Source of the DNA: Pseudomonadota bacterium
GTDB lineage: Bacteria; Pseudomonadota; Gammaproteobacteria; Acidithiobacillales; Acidithiobacillaceae
Reading direction: 5' to 3'
NCBI GenBank assembly: GCA_021827445.1
Contig: JAKAVW010000145.1
Span: 1 to 7,644 of the forward strand
DNA: 7,644 nt
The notes beneath the pieces were generated by a model. That model worked only from the letters and a program-made list of their open reading frames with translations, searched no databases and was not told the origin of the DNA. Below, in pieces: positions 5,597-7,644 of this stretch; the stretch's first letter is position 1; each line of letters opens with the position of its first letter. The position numbers and the translations under genes were made by a program.

Positions 5597-6838
5597 TCAC
5601 GGCCACAGACAAGAGAGTGGCACGGCGTATAGACCATCGCCAAAAGATGCGACCGCATCGCCATCGTAAAGCACCACGCCTCCCACAAAACAGGTCCTCG
5701 TGGCGCTTTCCAGTTTGTGCAATCCTTTGAAATCGGCGGCGGTGACGGTGGCGGCAGACTTGACCTCGACGCCCGCCAACTTTCCGCCGGACTCCAGCAC
5801 GATATCCACTTCGGCGCCGTCCTTGTCGCGAAAATGATGGAAGGTTACAGGCTCCTCCCGCCAACTGGCATGACGACGTAGCTCCTGATAGACAAAGGTT
5901 TCCAATAGTTGTCCATAGAGGGCTCGGTCATCCCACAGCGCTGCCGCGTCCACACCGAGTAAAGCGCAGGCTAGGCCTGTATCGCCCAAGTGCAATTTAG
6001 GCGTCTTGATGAGGCGACTCAAACGATTGCTGTGCCAGGGCGGCAGTTCTTCCAATAGAAACACCCGCGCCAGCAGGGTCATATAGTCGCGGATGGTGGG
6101 GCGGCTCAATTGGAATGGGGCAGCTAGATCGGCCACATTCAGCAGACGTGCGCTTTGCCCGGCCGCCAGTGTCAGCAGGCGTGGCAAGGCCTCCAATGCG
6201 TGAATGCGGGCGAGATCGCGTACATCGCGTTGCACCAGGGTGTCGGCGTAATCCCGGTACCAACTCGCGCGGCGGCGCGCCGTGGCCCGCGCCAACGCCG
6301 CCGGATAACCACCGGCTGCCACACGCTCAGCCAGCATTTTACCGAGCCGCTGTCCGCAAGCTCCCGTCTTGAAACCATTCCCGAATAATGTGGATAGAAA
6401 ATTGGGTTCGGTCCCGGCCAGTTCCGCCTGAGCCAAAGGGTGCAGGCGCAGAATATCCATGCGTCCCGCCAGCGAATCCGCCAATTTGGGCACCAACAAC
6501 ACATTGGCCGAACCGGTGAGGATAAATCGCCCCGGCTGCCTTCTGGCGTCCACTGCAGCCTTGAGCGAGGTGAATAAGTTGGGCACGCGCTGAACCTCGT
6601 CCAGCACCACCTTGTCGGGCAAGTCCGCCACATACCCGATGGGATCAGCCTGGGCCGATGCGCGCTGCACATCGTCGTCAAAACTGAGATAAGTATACCC
6701 AGCGGTATCGCCTACCTGTCGGGCGAGCGTGGTTTTGCCGCACTGGCGCGGGCCGTGGATCAATACCACCGGCGTGTCGGCCATGGCCTCGATGAGGCGT
6801 GGCTGCAGGAATCGAACATATAGTGGTGTATCTATCAT
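5597..6838 (-). CDS. AAA_14 / DUF4143 family ATPase
   Basis: A 413-residue protein with the standard architecture of this widespread family: an N-terminal AAA-type P-loop ATPase and a C-terminal DUF4143 module. Walker A is GPRQCGKTT (29-37, K35), Walker B is KVVLDEVQR (76-84, D80 and E81), and a sensor-like LTGSAN follows at 107-112. A winged-helix-like segment is likely around 230-265 (VADLAAPFQLSRPTIRDYM). The C-terminus has the nuclease-fold pattern seen in the family: E314 in LLETFVYQEL, GAEVDIV (341-347) and VEVKSA (357-362), so D345, E358 and K360 would form a PD-(D/E)xK-like site. The cellular role of these proteins is poorly known. ATG 6838 is preferred to the GTG at 6883, because the longer form would translate part of the 22-bp repeat and the family usually begins just before the YVRF-type helix. 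No transporter or polysaccharide role is suggested; it is probably an accessory insertion. Confidence 0.88.
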   Translation of the reverse strand: MIDTPLYVRFLQPRLIEAMADTPVVLIHGPRQCGKTTLARQVGDTAGYTYLSFDDDVQRASAQADPIGYVADLPDKVVLDEVQRVPNLFTSLKAAVDARRQPGRFILTGSANVLLVPKLADSLAGRMDILRLHPLAQAELAGTEPNFLSTLFGNGFKTGACGQRLGKMLAERVAAGGYPAALARATARRRASWYRDYADTLVQRDVRDLARIHALEALPRLLTLAAGQSARLLNVADLAAPFQLSRPTIRDYMTLLARVFLLEELPPWHSNRLSRLIKTPKLHLGDTGLACALLGVDAAALWDDRALYGQLLETFVYQELRRHASWREEPVTFHHFRDKDGAEVDIVLESGGKLAGVEVKSAATVTAADFKGLHKLESATRTCFVGGVVLYDGDAVASFGDGLYAVPLSCLWP

Positions 6839-6855
6839 TGGCCAAGTGTAACTAT

Positions 6856-6899
6856 GATGACGTCTATATGAAAGTTTGATCACGTCTATATGAAGGTTT
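6856..6899. repeat. Two-unit 22-bp tandem direct repeat upstream of the ATPase gene
   Basis: Two abutting 22-bp units, 6856-6877 and 6878-6899, match at 20 of 22 positions, differing only at the fourth and eighteenth bases. Both share the core ACGTCTATATGAA and end in GTTT. They lie 18 to 61 bases upstream of the ATPase ATG at 6838, where a promoter or operator is expected. Direct repeats in phase with two helical turns (22 bp) fit binding of a regulator as two side-by-side units. I found no convincing sigma70 -35/-10 pair here. The repeat is seen; the regulatory role is inferred. Confidence 0.75.
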
Positions 6900-6908
6900 T
6901 TATCCGCG

Positions 6909-6942
6909 GCGCGGCCTTACAGGCGGCTATGGAAGGCCGCGC
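6909..6942 (-). terminator. Perfect 10-bp hairpin after rmlB, terminator-like but without a U-tract
   Basis: GCGCGGCCTT (6909-6918) pairs without mismatch with AAGGCCGCGC (6933-6942) around a 14-base loop. It starts 12 bases past the rmlB stop codon and precedes the ATPase promoter region. In the rmlB transcript the stem is followed by an A-rich, not U-rich, segment, so classical intrinsic termination is not supported; it may stabilise the 3' end or take part in factor-dependent termination. Confidence 0.4.
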
Positions 6943-6954
6943 AGTCGCTTGATT

Positions 6955-7644
6955 TCAACTCGCATGAACCGTTTCGTACTGCCGTTCTAACCATTGGCAG
7001 TAACTTCCGTCCATGACGGCGCGCCACCATTCCGGGTGCTCCAGGTACCAGCGGATGGTCTGGCGGATGCCGGTGGGGAAGTCCACGACCGGTTGAAACC
7101 CCAATTCGCGGGCGATTTTGGTGGCGTCGATGGCGTAGCGGCGGTCATGACCGGGCCGGTCGCGCACATGCTGGATCAGGTCGGCACTTGTGCGGCCCTG
7201 CGCCGCCGCTGAATGCGGGTAGGCCTGCAACCACCGGGGATCGCTCGCGAAGAGTTCGTCCATGATCTGACCGATAAGCAGGACGATGTCGATATTGGCC
7301 CATTCGTTGCGGCCGCCGATGTTGTAGCTCTCCCCTTCCCGACCCTGCTCCAGAATCGCGGCGATGCCCCGGCAATGGTCCTCCACATAAAGCCAGTCGC
7401 GAATCTGGCGACCATCGCCGTAGAGTGGCAGCGGCTTGTTATGCAGGATGTTGACGATGATGAGGGGGATCAGTTTTTCGGGAAAGTGATACGGTCCGTA
7501 GTTGTTGGAGCAGTTGCTGGTGGTGGTACTGAGCCCGTAGGTATGTTGATAGGCGCGCACCAGATGGTCCGCTCCCGCCTTGCTGGCGGCGTAGGGGGAG
7601 TTGGGTGCGTAGGGCGTCGCTTCGCGGAAAGGCGGGTCCTGAGG
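6955..7644 (-). CDS. rmlB: dTDP-glucose 4,6-dehydratase, partial (N-terminus beyond the window)
   Basis: The last 229 residues of RmlB, which removes water from dTDP-D-glucose to give dTDP-4-keto-6-deoxyglucose, the second step of dTDP-L-rhamnose synthesis. The frame is open to the window edge, where the reverse strand encodes TPYAPNSPYAASKAGADH; this holds the catalytic Y-x3-K (fragment residues 18 and 22). Further signatures are SNNYGPYHFPEKLIPL, the GDGRQIRDWLYVEDHCRGI segment and YNIGG, all typical of this enzyme. Full-length family members are about 350-360 residues, so about 120-130 N-terminal residues are missing, including the cofactor-binding glycine motif. The apparent start at 7560 is only an internal GTG codon. 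The gene runs away from the GDP-D-rhamnose block, is followed on its strand by the ATPase rather than rmlD, rmlA or rmlC, and so ends its transcript here or reads into the ATPase. Confidence 0.94.
   Translation of the reverse strand, partial: PQDPPFREATPYAPNSPYAASKAGADHLVRAYQHTYGLSTTTSNCSNNYGPYHFPEKLIPLIIVNILHNKPLPLYGDGRQIRDWLYVEDHCRGIAAILEQGREGESYNIGGRNEWANIDIVLLIGQIMDELFASDPRWLQAYPHSAAAQGRTSADLIQHVRDRPGHDRRYAIDATKIARELGFQPVVDFPTGIRQTIRWYLEHPEWWRAVMDGSYCQWLERQYETVHAS

Noticed and set aside
5597..6883. Longer ATPase form starting at GTG 6883
   Set aside because: The added 15 residues would be encoded largely by the 22-bp repeat and do not resemble the family N-terminus; ATG 6838 fits better.
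1..7644. CRISPR array, tRNA, rRNA or complete insertion sequence
   Set aside because: No regularly spaced repeats, cloverleaf pattern or transposase motifs were seen on either strand.

Overview
This window looks like part of a surface-polysaccharide (O-antigen or exopolysaccharide) locus from a GC-rich Gram-negative bacterium, most likely a proteobacterium. The evidence is gene content (GDP-mannose, GDP-D-rhamnose and dTDP-L-rhamnose pathway enzymes beside a family 4 glycosyltransferase) and tight translational overlaps. Nothing in the sequence fixes the genus.

Layout. Positions 1-141 hold no supportable gene; they may be the end of an upstream transcript. A family 4 glycosyltransferase follows on the plus strand (142-1329). 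Next is a small AT-richer type II toxin-antitoxin module: a ribbon-helix-helix-like antitoxin (1364-1597) and a PIN-domain toxin (1594-2019). A plausible sigma70-type promoter lies in the last codons of the glycosyltransferase, and a perfect 9+3+9 palindrome sits over the predicted transcription start. Only 7 bases after the toxin begins a three-gene block, rmd (2027-2923), gmd (2920-3951) and manC (3948-5402), joined by ATGA stop/start overlaps. A convergent intergenic stretch (5403-5596) with several small hairpins separates this block from the minus-strand genes: an AAA_14/DUF4143-type ATPase (6838 down to 5597) with a 22-bp tandem repeat just upstream, and the 3' two thirds of rmlB (7644 down to 6955, cut by the window edge).

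How the genes work together. ManC makes GDP-mannose from mannose-1-phosphate, and its C-terminal isomerase domain can also supply mannose-6-phosphate. Gmd dehydrates GDP-mannose to GDP-4-keto-6-deoxymannose, and Rmd reduces that to GDP-D-rhamnose. The rmd-gmd-manC order matches the first three genes (rmd-gmd-wbpW) of the Pseudomonas aeruginosa common (A-band) D-rhamnan cluster. The glycosyltransferase could use GDP-mannose or GDP-D-rhamnose as donor. On the other strand RmlB catalyses the second step of dTDP-L-rhamnose synthesis, so two independent rhamnose routes are side by side. The toxin-antitoxin module and the ATPase are accessory insertions between these metabolic blocks.

I do not see a clearly new system. 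The two points most worth a second look are the autoregulated-looking toxin-antitoxin promoter placed directly upstream of the GDP-D-rhamnose genes, and the 22-bp tandem repeat in front of the ATPase gene.
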